From Urechis unicinctus (Eukaryota > Annelida > Polychaeta > Xenopneusta > Urechidae), in the NCBI GenBank assembly GCA_034190875.2, contig CM067358.1, forward strand, positions 53,010,137 to 53,074,136: 64,000 nt of DNA, read 5' to 3'. The notes beneath the pieces are model-generated. The model searched no databases, was not told where the DNA came from, and saw nothing but the letters and a program-made list of their open reading frames with translations. The position numbers and the translations under genes are program-made. Below, one piece after another: positions 22,943 to 35,083 of this stretch; within the stretch, counting starts at the first letter, position 1; each line of letters opens with the position of its first letter.

Positions 22943-25900
22943 TCAAAAGACCTCACACGTGTCGTTGCTAAGAGCGTGTAGTTTGGACGTCACTGGGCAA
23001 TTAAATGCTGCTGTGAACTCCTTCATATGTCTCAGAGCACCATGGAGACTGGAACCAATCATGAACAGACGTAAGTTGCGGTAAGCGGCATCAAAGTAAC
23101 ACATTGTGAATATAGCAAACAACAGAAAATCATCGCTGATCGTTGCTATCACGTGAAGCCACCCATACACATTCATTTCGATCATGCTGAGTTCATGTTG
23201 AATTTTGCATTACGATAATAACAACAAAATACATAGATATTTTAATTCAGTAATGTACATCATTTATGTGATGCTTTCAATTCTGTTTATTTTATTTACT
23301 CTTCGCTAAACATACTCTCAACAACAGGAAGACAAAATATAACGCGTTGATTGAAAGTTATGTCGTCTGGTTGAAGCGATCGGATGCGCTTGAGGCAGAA
23401 CATTACGATCTTAGCACAAGGTATAAATTATAAAGATAATAGTTTTGTGATCAAGATTGTGACATTACGATGGTTTACCACAAGTAAAGTATACTCACGA
23501 TACATCGGGGGGTATGTAAGACATTCTGGCCTGGCGGTAGGCGTCTTCAGGACGTCTAATATAACACTTTGTCTGCACATATAACAATGAAAGTAGACGA
23601 ACGTTGTCAAAATCTGAATCAAACGAACGCCTAATTTCGTAAACTGAGGCAAAGAAAGTCAGCCGAACGAAACTGGAACACAAAAAAACACTCCCCATAA
23701 TTCACAATGACAGCTGTCGCGTTAACGATTCGTGTAGGTGTAAAGCTAAAGTTTCTAAGCTTTTCTTGCTTATGCACGCACTTCGTTATAGTACTGTTAC
23801 TTACTGCCTGTAGTTGCTGGAGTGGGGACTAAACAGAGGAAATTAACGCGAGTCATGAGTCAGAATAGTATTATAACACTAGTATTTCTAAGCTTTTCTT
23901 ACTTATGCACGCTCTTCGTTATTGTAAAGTTACTCACTGCCTGTAGTTGCTGGAGTGGGGACTAATCAGAGGAAATTAACGCGAGTCATGGGTCAGAATA
24001 GTATTATAACACTAGTATTTCTAAGCTTTTCTTACTTATGCACGCTCTTCATTATTGTAAAGTTACTCACTGCCTGTAGTTGCTGGAGTGGGGACTAATC
24101 AGAGGAAATTAACGCGAGTCCTGGAGTAGAGATGCTTATTTGGTTTATTAAATTTCAACAATGAAGCTCCCTGGAATCTCGCGGTCCGAATCTTGCCTCT
24201 GACTAGATGAATCTCCATGACTAACCCATCTGGGCTCCTTATAAAGGGTCCCGCGATAGGCCAGGCTAAAACAATCCCCACGTGACACGACGAGTCCACT
24301 TGGAGGGTGAACTCGCTTGCTGTGAGGATTGCTACAATCAGGGTTACACCCCTCCCAAAGAGTGGTGTGATGTAACCCGGGCTCTCGTGCTGATAATTAA
24401 GGGGGGAGGATTTTTAAGAACGTATGAGTCAGAATAGTATTATAACATAGGCTTAACGTCATAATAACGTTTCATTACGTAACATACACTCAAGTTTATG
24501 GTTCACAATTGCCTCCTTATTGTACGATAATAACAAATGATTACACTGATGCAGATATAGTTAGTGTTCCTGTGTGGAAAGTTATCAACACCACGAATCT
24601 CTATTCCTTGCGTGTATCGCGATGTTCTTGCCACTCTTTGACTCACTACTCACAGCTAAAAGGGCAGCGTTTACGATATCCAGAAATATCCGGGTTAAAA
24701 ATCGCTTTCGGCATAGAAGCTCATACCGCGATCGTGATAGGCGACTAGATTGTACAAAATGGTAAAAGTCATCTAGTGTCAACTTTTTTACACGTTAATA
24801 ACTAGTTGGGTTTCGAACCAAGCATGGTAGGGTTTTCGACGGCGTCGTCTAGTGAGGCTCACCTGAGCATATGACGTGAAGAAAGCCTGGTCTGCATTGA
24901 GATTCATTGCCACTGGCATCTTATCTTTCCCCGATACCTCAATGCTCTTCTTGTAGGTCTACGTCGACAGAAACAATCAGTGATAAATAACATTATTTGA
25001 CTTGCATAAACTGGTAAGTGAAAGCGAAGTTTGGAGTCCTGATTAATTATTCACTGGTAAGTACACGTGCACTTGTTTACCTGGTAAGCTAAACGGAGTC
25101 CACCTAGATCGCGTACCGTATTGAACGTCGCAGAGCCAGCGCGCGTCAATGTCACCTGATTTAAACCGAACGCATTTAAAAATAAGAAATAATCATAGTA
25201 ATCATAATACATAAAATCATTCCAATAATCAGTGGAAACGAAATATCGGACTTATCAGCATCATAAAGAAATGTGAGTATTATCTTAGCATGAAAATAAT
25301 GAAATGGCATGCAACTTTTTATATTTTTGTGGAAAATGAAATAATAACACAATGAATTATTGGAACTTTACCGTTTTGTTTTCGCCGTTCACCAGGTATG
25401 GTCCCAACACCATGCCCACAAAATAGTCGTTGAAGCAGCTTTTCCTTTTGATGAACTCGGCGTAGGTGTTGACATGCCACCAATCAGTATATGACCCGTT
25501 TACCCACACGTAATGCCCTGTCAGAATTTACACGCGACGTTGACAGTATAACGAACCTACAATGGCATTACCAAGTGAATAATGACATTACTAACAAGAT
25601 ACTGACATTACAAGTATTTCCAATATATTAAAGGCATTACATACTGTACAAATTCAGATTGCGATTGTGTCATAATGAATTACCGAGGATTCAACACACA
25701 AGTCGCTATTTATCTTCCAAATCTAAACGTGGAATACATATGACCGAGTAAGTGGGGCTGAGGTAAGGTAAGTATAGGGTTTAACGGCACCCCAACACTC
25801 ATGTGTTATATGGTGCCAAGAAACGTTAATAGATAAGATTGACCTGATTAAGCAGCCGCCTTCTAGGATAAATGAAAATGGATATGGAAAAGATAAAAAA

Positions 25901-28900
25901 AAAATGGAAACGATTATCCTAGGGCAAGTCACCACCAGCCGGTTGACTGGACCAGGCCATTCCAGCCTCTCGTCTAGGTGAAATCCGGGCCATTGTGGTG
26001 TGTTACAGATATGGCCCTAGCAAGGACCTCTCCGCTCAACCACCAGGAACCCATTGTCCACCGACACAAGTCGCAACCCACGGCCAACAGGTTGCCCCTT
26101 ATTAGTCACCTCTTACGACATGCAGGATGATACAGTGGGCCTATTCTATCCCCGGACCCACGGGGTGTAAAAGTGGGTCTGAGAAAAAGTTTGGGTTCGA
26201 CGAGGAGGAGTTAGTTCAATTCCTTGCATGCTTCCAACGATGCAGTCGTTTTCTCACCCATATCCCCTACAGACTTCAGTATTTCGATTGCTATAAGGCT
26301 CCCAAGGGAGCCATAGTTGAACGCTTCTGGTCTGTCGATTTCGTAGAATGGATGTTGCAAGACGCCGGCGGGAACCAACAAGTGGTTATTCTGCCAAAAC
26401 ATCCAGGCACGCTCCTGAAAGAAAATACCATTTCAAAATACCGTTATCATGTTCGTGTCATTGGACTGTTTGAAGTATGTTCTTTTTTCTAATTTACACT
26501 TCATCAATGTTTGATCTGTAACTACCAAAGTTTCAATAATTAATGATAAATATGTATACTATGTGAAATAGCGAGTGGTAGTCTTACACCGAACCCCCCA
26601 TGCGATATCACCCATTCCCACATGTAATCCAGTGTGTCCGATTCGTACTCCAAACCCCGCATTGTCCGTTGGAAGCGATTCACATTCAACAAATTGCGGA
26701 AGAAGCCAAGACCCTTATCGATTGTCAGCTGTGATTGAAACACATAACACATCAATGGTAAAAAGTGTCAGATATTGTGCCAGGTGAATAATGCAAAGGT
26801 TGATTTCTTTTTCCATAGCAACTCACGGAAGCATACAAAGTATCCAAATTAGTCCGGTTGAAGTATTTACTCGGGAAGCCGATTGTTGCTGTTATTCCTT
26901 TAATCTGTAAAAATAAAGGACCAAACACTGAATCGGGGAATTATTGAATTATCATTATGTATAATAAGCACCTGCTGATATGTAATGATATTCATGGGTT
27001 AATTGTGAGACCTTCTGTTTTGCTAGAGGTCGTGTGGTATTGTCCATCCACGACCAACTGTCCACAGCTTCCTCAGCGCTCTTCAAGAGGTTACTGAACA
27101 TCGACCGCACCTTAAATCATACACCCTTGCTACTGACCGGACAAATAACTTGTTCAACCAGCAGTCATCCGGATTAAAAACTAACAACGTTCTGCAAACC
27201 AACAAGCGGTTGTTTTTCCATTTGATGTGGATGAATTTTGCTAGGGCTATTATTACAGGAAAGCTTAACTTTATAATCAACAATATACGATCAAGTAGGG
27301 GAGACAAAGTTTCCATACATGACTGCGCATGCCCATGGACAGGGAATTGAAGTTCACGTCCGGGTCACGAGGTCAATGTTTATGCGAATCAGTTGTAAAC
27401 CTACTTTGACTCTGTTGTGATCGCCGACATGGGTGTGTAAGTACTCTGCCGCAAGAACAGGGCCCATTTTGGTCCTGACGGTGTTAAGGCAGAGGTGCCA
27501 AGTTGGAGGAAACTCTGTTACGCCATAGCGAGAGTTCGCGAAGCGGTAGTAGCTGGCTTTGTACTCCCAGGATAGCTTGGCTGTGTATTGGTCGACCACT
27601 CGCCATACTATGTAGTTATTCATCATTCTAGCAGCATAAAACATATGTTACTGCATGGATAATGCAGTTTCCTTTCCCTGCTGGTTGGTATGAGGGTGAA
27701 AAGGACCAACTGTATATTCTGAACATTACATCTACCTGCTTTCCATCTTAACGTATATATGTTCTACACAATATATCGGTTGCTTCAAAGGGTACTGGCT
27801 CATGAGACATTTTCAATTAATTTATCTTACGAACCAAAGAGAAGCATGTTGTAATAGCGGCACTCCTAACGAGCTGAATTTCAACCTGATTTGCCCTTCT
27901 TTCAAATTTTGTAACGTTTTGAGGATCTTCCAACCACTGTTCCTCATGAGAAATGCTGATGATGTTTTTTCTCATGACCTACCTCGAGAGTTCATGAGAC
28001 TGCGTCTCGTTGCGAAGCATCTCTTGTAGCAACCGGAAGTAAGTGACAGAGCGAATGTGTATATCCGTGTCACTACCTATATCAACGCCCTCAAACAGTG
28101 ACGTCATAATCAGACGCCATGAAACCTGGGGAACAAACATCAAAATATAAATCTCTTTATAACAAGTTGTTTAAATTCGACGTCAGACGGCCATTTTAAG
28201 AGATTTACCTGTGAGAAATTTGTTGCCATTTCTCCCACGGTGCTTAACGTCATTCGATAGTGACGGCCGGCAATAAACGATGAATACATGTGCTGCCAAA
28301 ACAGATTCAAAATGGTTTTATAAAAAAACTTCCGCACTGATATTGAGAACGATTTCCAAGATAATTGGGAATATTCCAGGAATTATCATATATTCGTCTG
28401 ATTAATTGAGCATTTTGAAGCGAAACAAATTGGTCTATACCTGGGCCAGTTGCTTTTCTGTGTTGTAGGCGTCGTTGACAAATTGCTCAATACGCTGGTC
28501 CGTTTGACTAGCGTCAAGGGTAAGATTTGCATCTCTCAAAAGCAGTACCCCCACCTCTCTCATGTAATCCCGGTAAGCATCTTGAACCTTTATCACCACG
28601 GTAATAACATATGTGGCTTTAAATGGTTACAAGATAATTCTATATAACTTTACATATGATATAGGGCGTTGTTTTAAACATATAGGCGCGATTTCCCAAC
28701 TCCAAAACACAGTTCACTTGCCATCATTACGCGTTTAGGAGACTTACACCCAATACACTCATTTGGTTAACAAAATAGAGTGACCCTATACTATGACAAC
28801 TTACTCCGTCTGTATCTTGCTCAATGTAGCTTCTCCAATACATCCCCAGCCCCCCTGGGCCAACCTGTAAGATTTCAAAACATTAGGCCAATATTTGCGT

Positions 28901-29660
28901 AACAAATAAATTCTCAAGAATCCACATCATGTGAATGGAGTATAGTTTTTCTTACCAAGATGCCATACTTCTTCGCTTCATAAAGGTAGTTTTGGGACAC
29001 TTGGAACAAAATATCGGTATCCAAGTCACTGAAGCTGTATTTGATGGCCGACTGAACGTCCCATTCTTCCAGCCAGTTCTCGGGGTCCAGCGCGTACCAA
29101 CCGCCCAATCCATTACGGATCACTTCAATTACCTCCTTACCACCTTCGTGTATTCGGCCATAATCATGCAAACACATGTCGAAGAATTCTTTCATTTTTC
29201 TCTCAGAAGATTGAATTTCATTTCTGCGTATTGGGGATTCGATGGTCTCCCGTAGGCGTTCTTCATTTTCATCTCCTAGCTTCGATAAAACAGTGATTTG
29301 TTCATGATCGGGCGGAAGATTGATGCTTGCGCGCCAGTTCCCACAAGCATACTGGAAGAAGTTTTCACAAGGATTGACAGTTGAGTCCATTTTCTCTAAC
29401 ATTTCGGAACCAGTCTTCATGCAAGAAGGACTCATGCACAACCCTGCTTTTTGTAACTGCTGTTCCAAGCTATCAATCATGTATGTATCCACATTTGAAT
29501 TGCCAAGGTAACCATGTCTATGAGCCCCCAAAAGGGCGCCAAGCGTCAAGCAGACGACAGTAAGAAAAACAATTGCGCCACTTAGACATAGATAGATCTT
29601 ACGCCCAGAAAGTTGTTTCACGCGATCTGGAATAATCTGCTCCAAATCTTCCATCCCCAT
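22943..29660 (-). CDS. M13 (neprilysin/ECE-type) family pseudopeptidase, type II membrane protein
   Basis: Fifteen exons chain without a phase error: 28956-29660, 28805-28864, 28441-28587, 28209-28292, 27983-28125, 27405-27627, 27012-27110, 26827-26904, 26588-26728, 26258-26414, 25372-25517, 25081-25155, 24863-24958, 23499-23572 and 22943-23135, giving 806 codons plus stop. The start ATG at 29660 follows an in-frame stop. A membrane anchor is at residues 22-45, then the typical M13 start (MDSTVNPCENFFQYACGNW). Family landmarks follow in order: FPAG-like VPAGVLQ, LGGLRLAY, RRPEDAY, and a C-terminal FNCPV...CEVF. The zinc site is gone: HExxH is I-E-I-L-K (603-607) and ExxxD is N-T-V-R-D (673-677), while the substrate-binding NAFY segment reads R-A-W-M. 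A catalytic role is therefore not expected; a binding or decoy role is inference. The last exon includes about 19 residues not usual in the family, because the only phase-compatible acceptor is at 23136. Confidence 0.93.
23137..23498 (-). other. Last intron of the M13-like gene
   Basis: No additional exon is apparent. It is bounded by a GT donor at 23497-23498 and an AG acceptor at 23136-23137 on the minus strand. Confidence 0.6.
23752..24121. repeat. Three tandem copies of a ~133-bp unit in an M13-gene intron
   Basis: The units start at 23752, 23884 and 24018, each with tttctaagcttttctt... and ending ...cagaatagtattataacactag. Copy 3 breaks off at about 24120 and its last 24 bp reappear at 24424-24447, so it was split by an insertion. 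Confidence 0.9.
24121..24423 (-). mobile_element. 303-bp insertion splitting the third tandem unit; solo-LTR-like
   Basis: This segment interrupts the third 133-bp unit, so it is an insertion. Read on the minus strand it has a TATA-like TTTATAAG (about 24239-24246) and an AATAAA (24142-24147) about 95 bp further on, the spacing of an LTR. No TG...CA ends or clean target-site duplication were found, so the LTR call is tentative. Confidence 0.4.
25540..26250 (-). other. Large intron of the M13-like gene (25518-26257)
   Basis: No exon is found between exons 26258-26414 and 25372-25517. The segment around 25740-26170 looks like an interspersed repeat but I cannot name it. Confidence 0.4.
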
Positions 29661-29689
29661 ATTTACTTCTACTACCACACTCAATCACG

Positions 29690-30254
29690 TCCAAAATCCT
29701 TATTTGAATCGCGTTTAACAAGCAAACTAAAACATTCCAAACAAGACTTACGAGAACCGCAGTTAATGTTCCATCTACCCAGGATGTAAAGCAAGTGGGT
29801 GGATATTCCAATGGTCAACGGAAAGAGGTGCTGGAGTATGCTAATTAATTCGTAATTAAAACTTGGATCCGAGCAGCAGCGAATGCGTATCATGTTCTAT
29901 TGGATCAAAGGTCCAACAACGTGTAGATCTCATGTTGTCGGATGTCTGCTAAAGCATGTCTCGATGCTCTGGGGATTTGAATTACACTGAATTCACATAC
30001 ATGCTTCAGTAAACAACATTGAAATCTTGCATAAGTTCAAAGTTGCCATGTATATGACAACAAAAGCATATTGTATTATTGTGATCGCTATTCTACTTAT
30101 GTTAGAATGGTCGGTTCTTCTCTAGAGGATGTGTCAGTAGAAAGCGGGGATAAAAAAACCGGGGGCACATAGAAAAAAACTTGCAATAGCCAGCAAAATG
30201 ACATGGAACGGGCAAAGCAGAGTTCTCGGAATAATCATAAGAACTTCGCTCGTC
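29690..30254. other. Region upstream of the M13-like gene, no gene seen
   Basis: It presumably contains the promoter of the minus-strand M13-like gene. No motif was identified with confidence. Confidence 0.35.
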
Positions 30255-30261
30255 CCTTATC

Positions 30262-30515
30262 GAACTATAACGGGCACTTGTTAGGCCCCATCTAGAATAT
30301 AGGATTCAGGAGTGGTCACCCTTATTTCATCGTGACATGGAAATATTAGTAAGGATTCAAAGGCTACCTACAGAGCTCGTTATAGGTTCATCTGATGTAA
30401 GTTGCGAACAAAGATGACGCTTGTTGGGACTGACAACTCTTAAAACAAGATGCCTCTGCGGGGATCTCATAAAGTTATACAAAATGAACAACAAATTAGA
30501 TAATATAAATGATAA
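30262..30515 (+). pseudogene. C-terminal reverse-transcriptase relic of a CR1/jockey-like non-LTR retrotransposon
   Basis: One frame reads PHLEYRIQEWSPLF..., then DMEILVRIQRL, then (after an in-frame TGA) LLGLTTLKTR and GDLIKLYKMNN. These match in order the conserved tail of non-LTR reverse transcriptases (PHLEYaiqvWsP, LErvQRrAT, RLxxLgLttLexRRxRgDLI). The stop and the lack of the upstream domain make it a dead fragment. Confidence 0.7.
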
Positions 30516-30728
30516 TTTGGTTCGTTTTTTTCAGCTCCGCTCTCGTGAATACTCATAATTTCGAGGGTGCCTATACACCTTGATAAACCGTAAGGCAGAA
30601 ATAAGATAAAATTAGTTTCGCATCGAGTTGCCACCCCAAGCTTTTTTCGGCCAACTGGATGTACTTTTCAAGGACAAAAGTTTCAAGTGAAGTCTTTATC
30701 CTCATTGTAATTTAGAATTTAAATTCAA

Positions 30729-30950
30729 ATTCAACATTAAGTTCTTGCTAGACCATTAGTGTACTCCATAGAAATTAGCGATTACGGTCGGACATAGTAC
30801 TCGCTATAAGTTTCGCACGGCGTCGCTGGAGATTACTCCGAAGCTATGAGTGGGAGTTATCACACAGTTTCTCGCTGTGTACTGCGCGTGTTCCCTGATG
30901 ACTCTCTTTCCCATAACTGATTTCGCACATAGTAACTCGCAATTGATATA

Positions 30951-30956
<6 letters not shown>
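30729..30956 (+). repeat. Interspersed element ending in a TA microsatellite, copy 1
   Basis: About 200 bp (ttgctagaccattagtgta... to ...gttccctgatgac...) are closely repeated at 35332-35503 and, for the end part (ctctttcccataactgattt), at 35654-35690. Both copies lead straight into a (TA)n tract. Copy 1 lacks about 145 bp present in copy 2. Confidence 0.85.
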
Positions 30957-31035
<79 letters not shown>

Positions 31036-31039
31036 ACTG

Positions 31040-31112
<73 letters not shown>
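30951..31112. repeat. (TA)n microsatellite
   Basis: A nearly pure TA run interrupted by agagatatat near 31003 and aactgatt near 31035. Tyr-Ile frames through it are artefacts. Confidence 0.95.
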
Positions 31113-31115
<3 letters not shown>

Positions 31116-31850
31116 TGGGTGTCACTAGAACGCACCATTCGCATAATCTGAAATATATCCAGATATCAAGATAGCATATTGCTAATGTCTGCTACAATAT
31201 ACACCCACAGGTTGTGTTATGCAAGGATAGGTCACCTATCTGTGTGCGTTCAAGCGCAAGGGCTCCATCTTTAAAGATAGTGGCCAAAGCCAAAAGAAAG
31301 AACTCGCAGGTAATAGGCCCATCTCTGCATAGCCACAGACCAGTCACCAAGGTCGTCTAGACAGCTGACCACCGCAGAGCACGTCTCAAATAGACCCGAG
31401 CGCACCAGAGGTTCACAAGGCAACAGTGGCGACGTGTTCTCGTCTCTGATGAGGCAAGGTACAGCCTCAGGAAGACCCTCCAAGGGCATGTCTGGAGGCG
31501 CCGTGGGGAGAGATATAGCCCTTACTGTGTGGAAGAACGGGATAGCTCTCAGTGTCCGAGTGTCATGGTTTGGGCAGGGATCATTTATGACGGAAAGACG
31601 CAGCTTCACGTAGTCGATGGAAATCTCGACAGTCCCCTGATCTGTCGCCGATAGAGAACCTGTGGAAGGTATTACGTGCCAAGGTGTGTGAACGTCTGCG
31701 GTCCCATCACCAGCTGATCTTCCACAGTTGTTGCACGAGGCATGGGAGCGTATCCTTCAGCAGCTGGTTCGTCGCCTCATCAGCACGATGTAAAACGATG
31801 CAGAGAGTGCATTGCCCATGATAGACGACACAAACACTACTTACACTGCC
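31113..31850 (+). mobile_element. Decayed Tc1/mariner element
   Basis: It starts at a TA with cagtgggtgtcactagaac, typical of a Tc1 terminus. From 31382 a frame reads RLK-stop-TRAHQRFTRQQWRRVL, then VSDEARYSL (first catalytic Asp), VWRRRGERYSPYCVEERD, VMVWAGIIYDGKTQL and VVDGNLDS. The frame then shifts to DLSPIENLWKVLRAK (third catalytic residue, Glu) from 31639. The stretch with the second catalytic Asp is deleted. The helix-turn-helix part and the right terminus are not recognisable. Clearly dead. Confidence 0.85.
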
Positions 31851-31945
31851 CCGGGCTGCTTAATGTGATAACGCTTGATGTTAATCTGTAATAACGCTCT
31901 TCTCGTCATTGACTTTGTTGTTGTGTCAGTAGGCCATTCTGCGAG

Positions 31946-32244
31946 TACATACATACATACATACATACATACATACATACATACATACATACATACATAC
32001 ATACATACATACATACATACATACATACATACACATACTACATACATACATACATACATACATACATACATACATACATACGTACGTACGTACGTACGTA
32101 CGTACGTACGTACGTACGTACGTACGTACGTACGTACGTACGTACGTACGTACGTACGTACGTACGTACGTACATACATACATACATACATACATACATA
32201 CATACATACATACATACATACATACATACATACATACATACATA

Positions 32245-32339
<95 letters not shown>

Positions 32340-32591
32340 GCACGCACGCACATACATACATACATACATACATACATACATACATACATACATACATACA
32401 TACATACATACATACATACATACATACATACAGACATACATATTACATACATACATACATACATACAGACATACATACATACATACATACATACATACAT
32501 ACATACATACATACATACATACATACATACATACATACATACATACATACATACATACATACATACATACATACATACATACATACATACA

Positions 32592-32621
<30 letters not shown>
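31946..32621. repeat. Compound tetranucleotide microsatellite (CATA/CGTA/CGCA)
   Basis: The blocks run in order: (cata)n to about 32080, (cgta)n to about 32172, (cata)n to about 32244, (cgca)n to about 32350, then (cata)n to the end with rare interruptions (cagaca, tatta). Almost every step is pyrimidine-purine alternation. Both strands give long false reading frames of Tyr/Ile/His/Thr or Val/Cys/Met. Confidence 0.97.
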
Positions 32622-32625
<4 letters not shown>

Positions 32626-32639
32626 CCTCACTCATGCAA

Positions 32640-33830
32640 AACCGTACAACGCCAAACACGCTCGTTGAATGAATTGACTTTGGTCTCCGTGCTCCTATCC
32701 ATCAAATGGACTTTTGACCCCTATCGTCGTACTGTATTGGGCAGCCGACGGTGAATAAGGTCTCCTTAAGCAGTGATCGTACATTGTATATGTACACTTT
32801 GTAAAAACAAGCTTCGCAATCACACCGTAGCTCTCCATAAACTAAACACTATATATACAGACCGGGGTCCCAGGGCAGATGTTCAAATGTGCACTTCATT
32901 AAAAAATCATGAAAATTCTGATGAGGGAAAAATATACTTTTGGAAATGATGTCACGATCCGTAACCCAGTTTACTTAAATGACGTATCGTTGCTTATTGT
33001 TATTACAGGACGTGAAGTATAGACCAAATATGGCGCGTGGTTCACACTTTTATACCTCCGAAGCTTAAAATATAAGTAATGGCAATGGGAAAGAGGGAAA
33101 GATTTCATTTGATCATGGCTGCGCTAAAGAATTCAAATGGATGATGTGTCAATAGGTATCAATTATTATAATCATGAAGGTGTTCAATCCAGTTTCTGAC
33201 AAAAGGTACCGCCCATATTACCTTCAAGTAATCGCTCGCGCCATGAAGCACCTTCGAGCGAAATCTATTTTAATCAAGATGCAACTAAACCGGTAGCTTG
33301 AGTTTCTTTTTCAATTACATATGTGATGGACTTGGTTTAATCAGGTTGATGACGTCAACGACTACAGCATTTAATCTACGATATCGTGAATATTTTCAAT
33401 GTTGAAACTGGGTTTTCTTGATTCCCCGATTGATGACCCGATAAACCCTCTTTGTTGGAGATATGGGGGACGTTTCGCGACTCAAGAACCTGTGCGCCAG
33501 TTCCGTGTTAATGGACGTATCGCCTGCCCGAAATTACAAATAATTACCAAACGAGTGTCACCATTGCCATATGTTGATTATATACAAACATAGAGCGTTG
33601 GTGGCAGACGTTAGTGGTGAGCAATCGATCGCTGAGTTGACGCGACAGTTATGCAAGATCAAAACTGAAAACGAAAAACAATTGGCCCTCTTATGGACAG
33701 TTAATACAATAGTGTAATAAAAACACGCAGATTTGCTTAATGGTTGCTTTGCAACAGATAGCAGGACTTCCGGAGCCAGTTAGAATATTTAATGGCGGGG
33801 ATCAGAAGCAACTTAATACCCTTTAGGACA
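32640..33830. other. Intergenic, no gene seen
   Basis: Apart from short open frames without recognisable features, nothing is supported here. Confidence 0.4.
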
Positions 33831-33837
33831 AATCCCT

Positions 33838-34236
33838 AACTTTGATCAATTCTTTGCATCCAAATGAGGCGCTTGGCCAAGATAAACTCTACCCAAAGCT
33901 TATAAAGGAACTAGTCAGAGAAAAATCCCAACCACTGTTGATAGTACGTTTAAATAATTTGCAGATGACACCAAACTTTACTCAAGAGTTTGATAAAAAA
34001 ACAAGTGCATAATTACATCAGAGCTTACATAGCCCATTAGACTGCGAAAATGACTGACAAATATTTATCACCTTAAATGTATAGTATATGTATAAGTCAA
34101 ACAAACGTATATTTTGATGATTAAATGGGCGATACCCGTCAGAGGAGGTATCATAGCAATGGAATGTAGGTGTCATAATTGACCAGTCATTCAAAACCAG
34201 CAAACAATATAGTTCTTGGAATGATGAGCGTTGGTG
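33838..34236 (+). pseudogene. Non-LTR retrotransposon reverse-transcriptase relic
   Basis: Three pieces in different frames occur in the usual order: ALGQDKLYPKLIKEL (fingers region), FADDTKLYSRV at 33958-33990 (the catalytic [FY]ADD box) and VGVIIDQSFKTSKQ near 34167-34208. The frame changes and stops show decay. A ~38-bp near-repeat (gagcgttggtggcag...gtggtgagcaatcgatc) lies at about 33593-33632 and again at 34227-34262. Confidence 0.65.
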
Positions 34237-34267
34237 GCAGATGTATGTGGTGAGCAATCGATCCAAT

Positions 34268-34780
34268 TTAAATGCATATGAACGGTGATGGTAGTACCCG
34301 GTATTCCATTACGCTAAAACGAAACTGACATCAGTAGTAGCAAAACGTTCGGAAATTTTTTGAGAAGTATTTTACTGTTTTCCTATATTTAAAGCATATT
34401 AAAGAAATGAATATTAGAATAAAAAAGCTTACAGTTCTGATTTCTGTACAAATATTTCAATCAAATTTTCGTTACTCTCTAATACAACAAAAAAATTCTT
34501 CGTGGCTTATTTGCTTCTTAAATTAACTAACGCTTCATCCATTATTTTTGAGTAATTGAAATTTAAGACACAGTTTTAAACTGACACCGAAAACGATTAG
34601 ACCATTCGTATTCGCTCGATTCGACCAAAATTATGACGCCCCCGACTGGGAATCCCCACGCATTAATTAATCGACCGATGTAAACGTCGACAGCTCTTCT
34701 ATCGGACATCTGTTGCGTCCCAACGAGTCATGCAGCCAAGCCCAAAACTAATCGATATATGTATTGCTGAAATGTTAGAA
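34268..34780. other. Intergenic, no gene seen
   Basis: A+T-rich DNA with no supported feature. Confidence 0.4.
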
Positions 34781-34789
34781 ATCGCTGTT

Positions 34790-35012
34790 GAAAATGCATC
34801 TGTTTGCGGGCGGTCCGGCCGGCCATTCAGGTATTAGGCATTTATCGGCTGAACCTAGCGTCCACGGTATGCCGTAAGCAGACGAGCGGGACCGAGCGCG
34901 CCATCTGTTTCAACGGAAGCGACGCGGGCGCTCGTTTCGGTGCTGCGCGACCGCGTTCGTCGGATACGTACGATAGTTAAAGGGATTAACTAAAGTGAAC
35001 GAGTAACGAGAC
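34790..35012. promoter_or_regulatory. CpG-rich island-like segment, possible promoter
   Basis: In an otherwise A+T-rich region this stretch is dense in CG dinucleotides (gcgggcggtccggccggcc, gaccgagcgcgcc, gacgcgggcgctcg, gcgcgaccgcgttcg). It directly precedes a possible coding first exon. Promoter role is inferred from composition. Confidence 0.35.
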
Positions 35013-35083
35013 ATGGAACTCAAAACTTTTAGACAAGGTAAACTCAGTCTCGTAAGCGGCGCTCAACATAATCTCGAGAGAAG
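35013..35083 (+). CDS. Possible orphan first coding exon
   Basis: An ATG (gacATGg context) opens MELKTFRQGKLSLVSGAQ... and meets a strong donor (AAG/GTGAGT) at 35083/35084, phase 2. I found no partner exon. Joining to the exon at 38556 through the nearest acceptor would give an immediate stop. No function can be given. Confidence 0.2.

Noticed and set aside
24260..24310. Possible hammerhead ribozyme around cgacgagtccacttgg
   Set aside because: The conserved CUGANGA and GAAA core elements are not both present.
30850..31144. Tyr-Ile repeat frames on both strands
   Set aside because: They are artefacts of the TA microsatellite. The same applies to 35609-36537.
31841..32672. Reading frames of 228-272 codons on both strands (Tyr-Ile-His-Thr or Met-Tyr-Val-Cys repeats)
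   Set aside because: They are translations of the tetranucleotide microsatellite and have no coding evidence.
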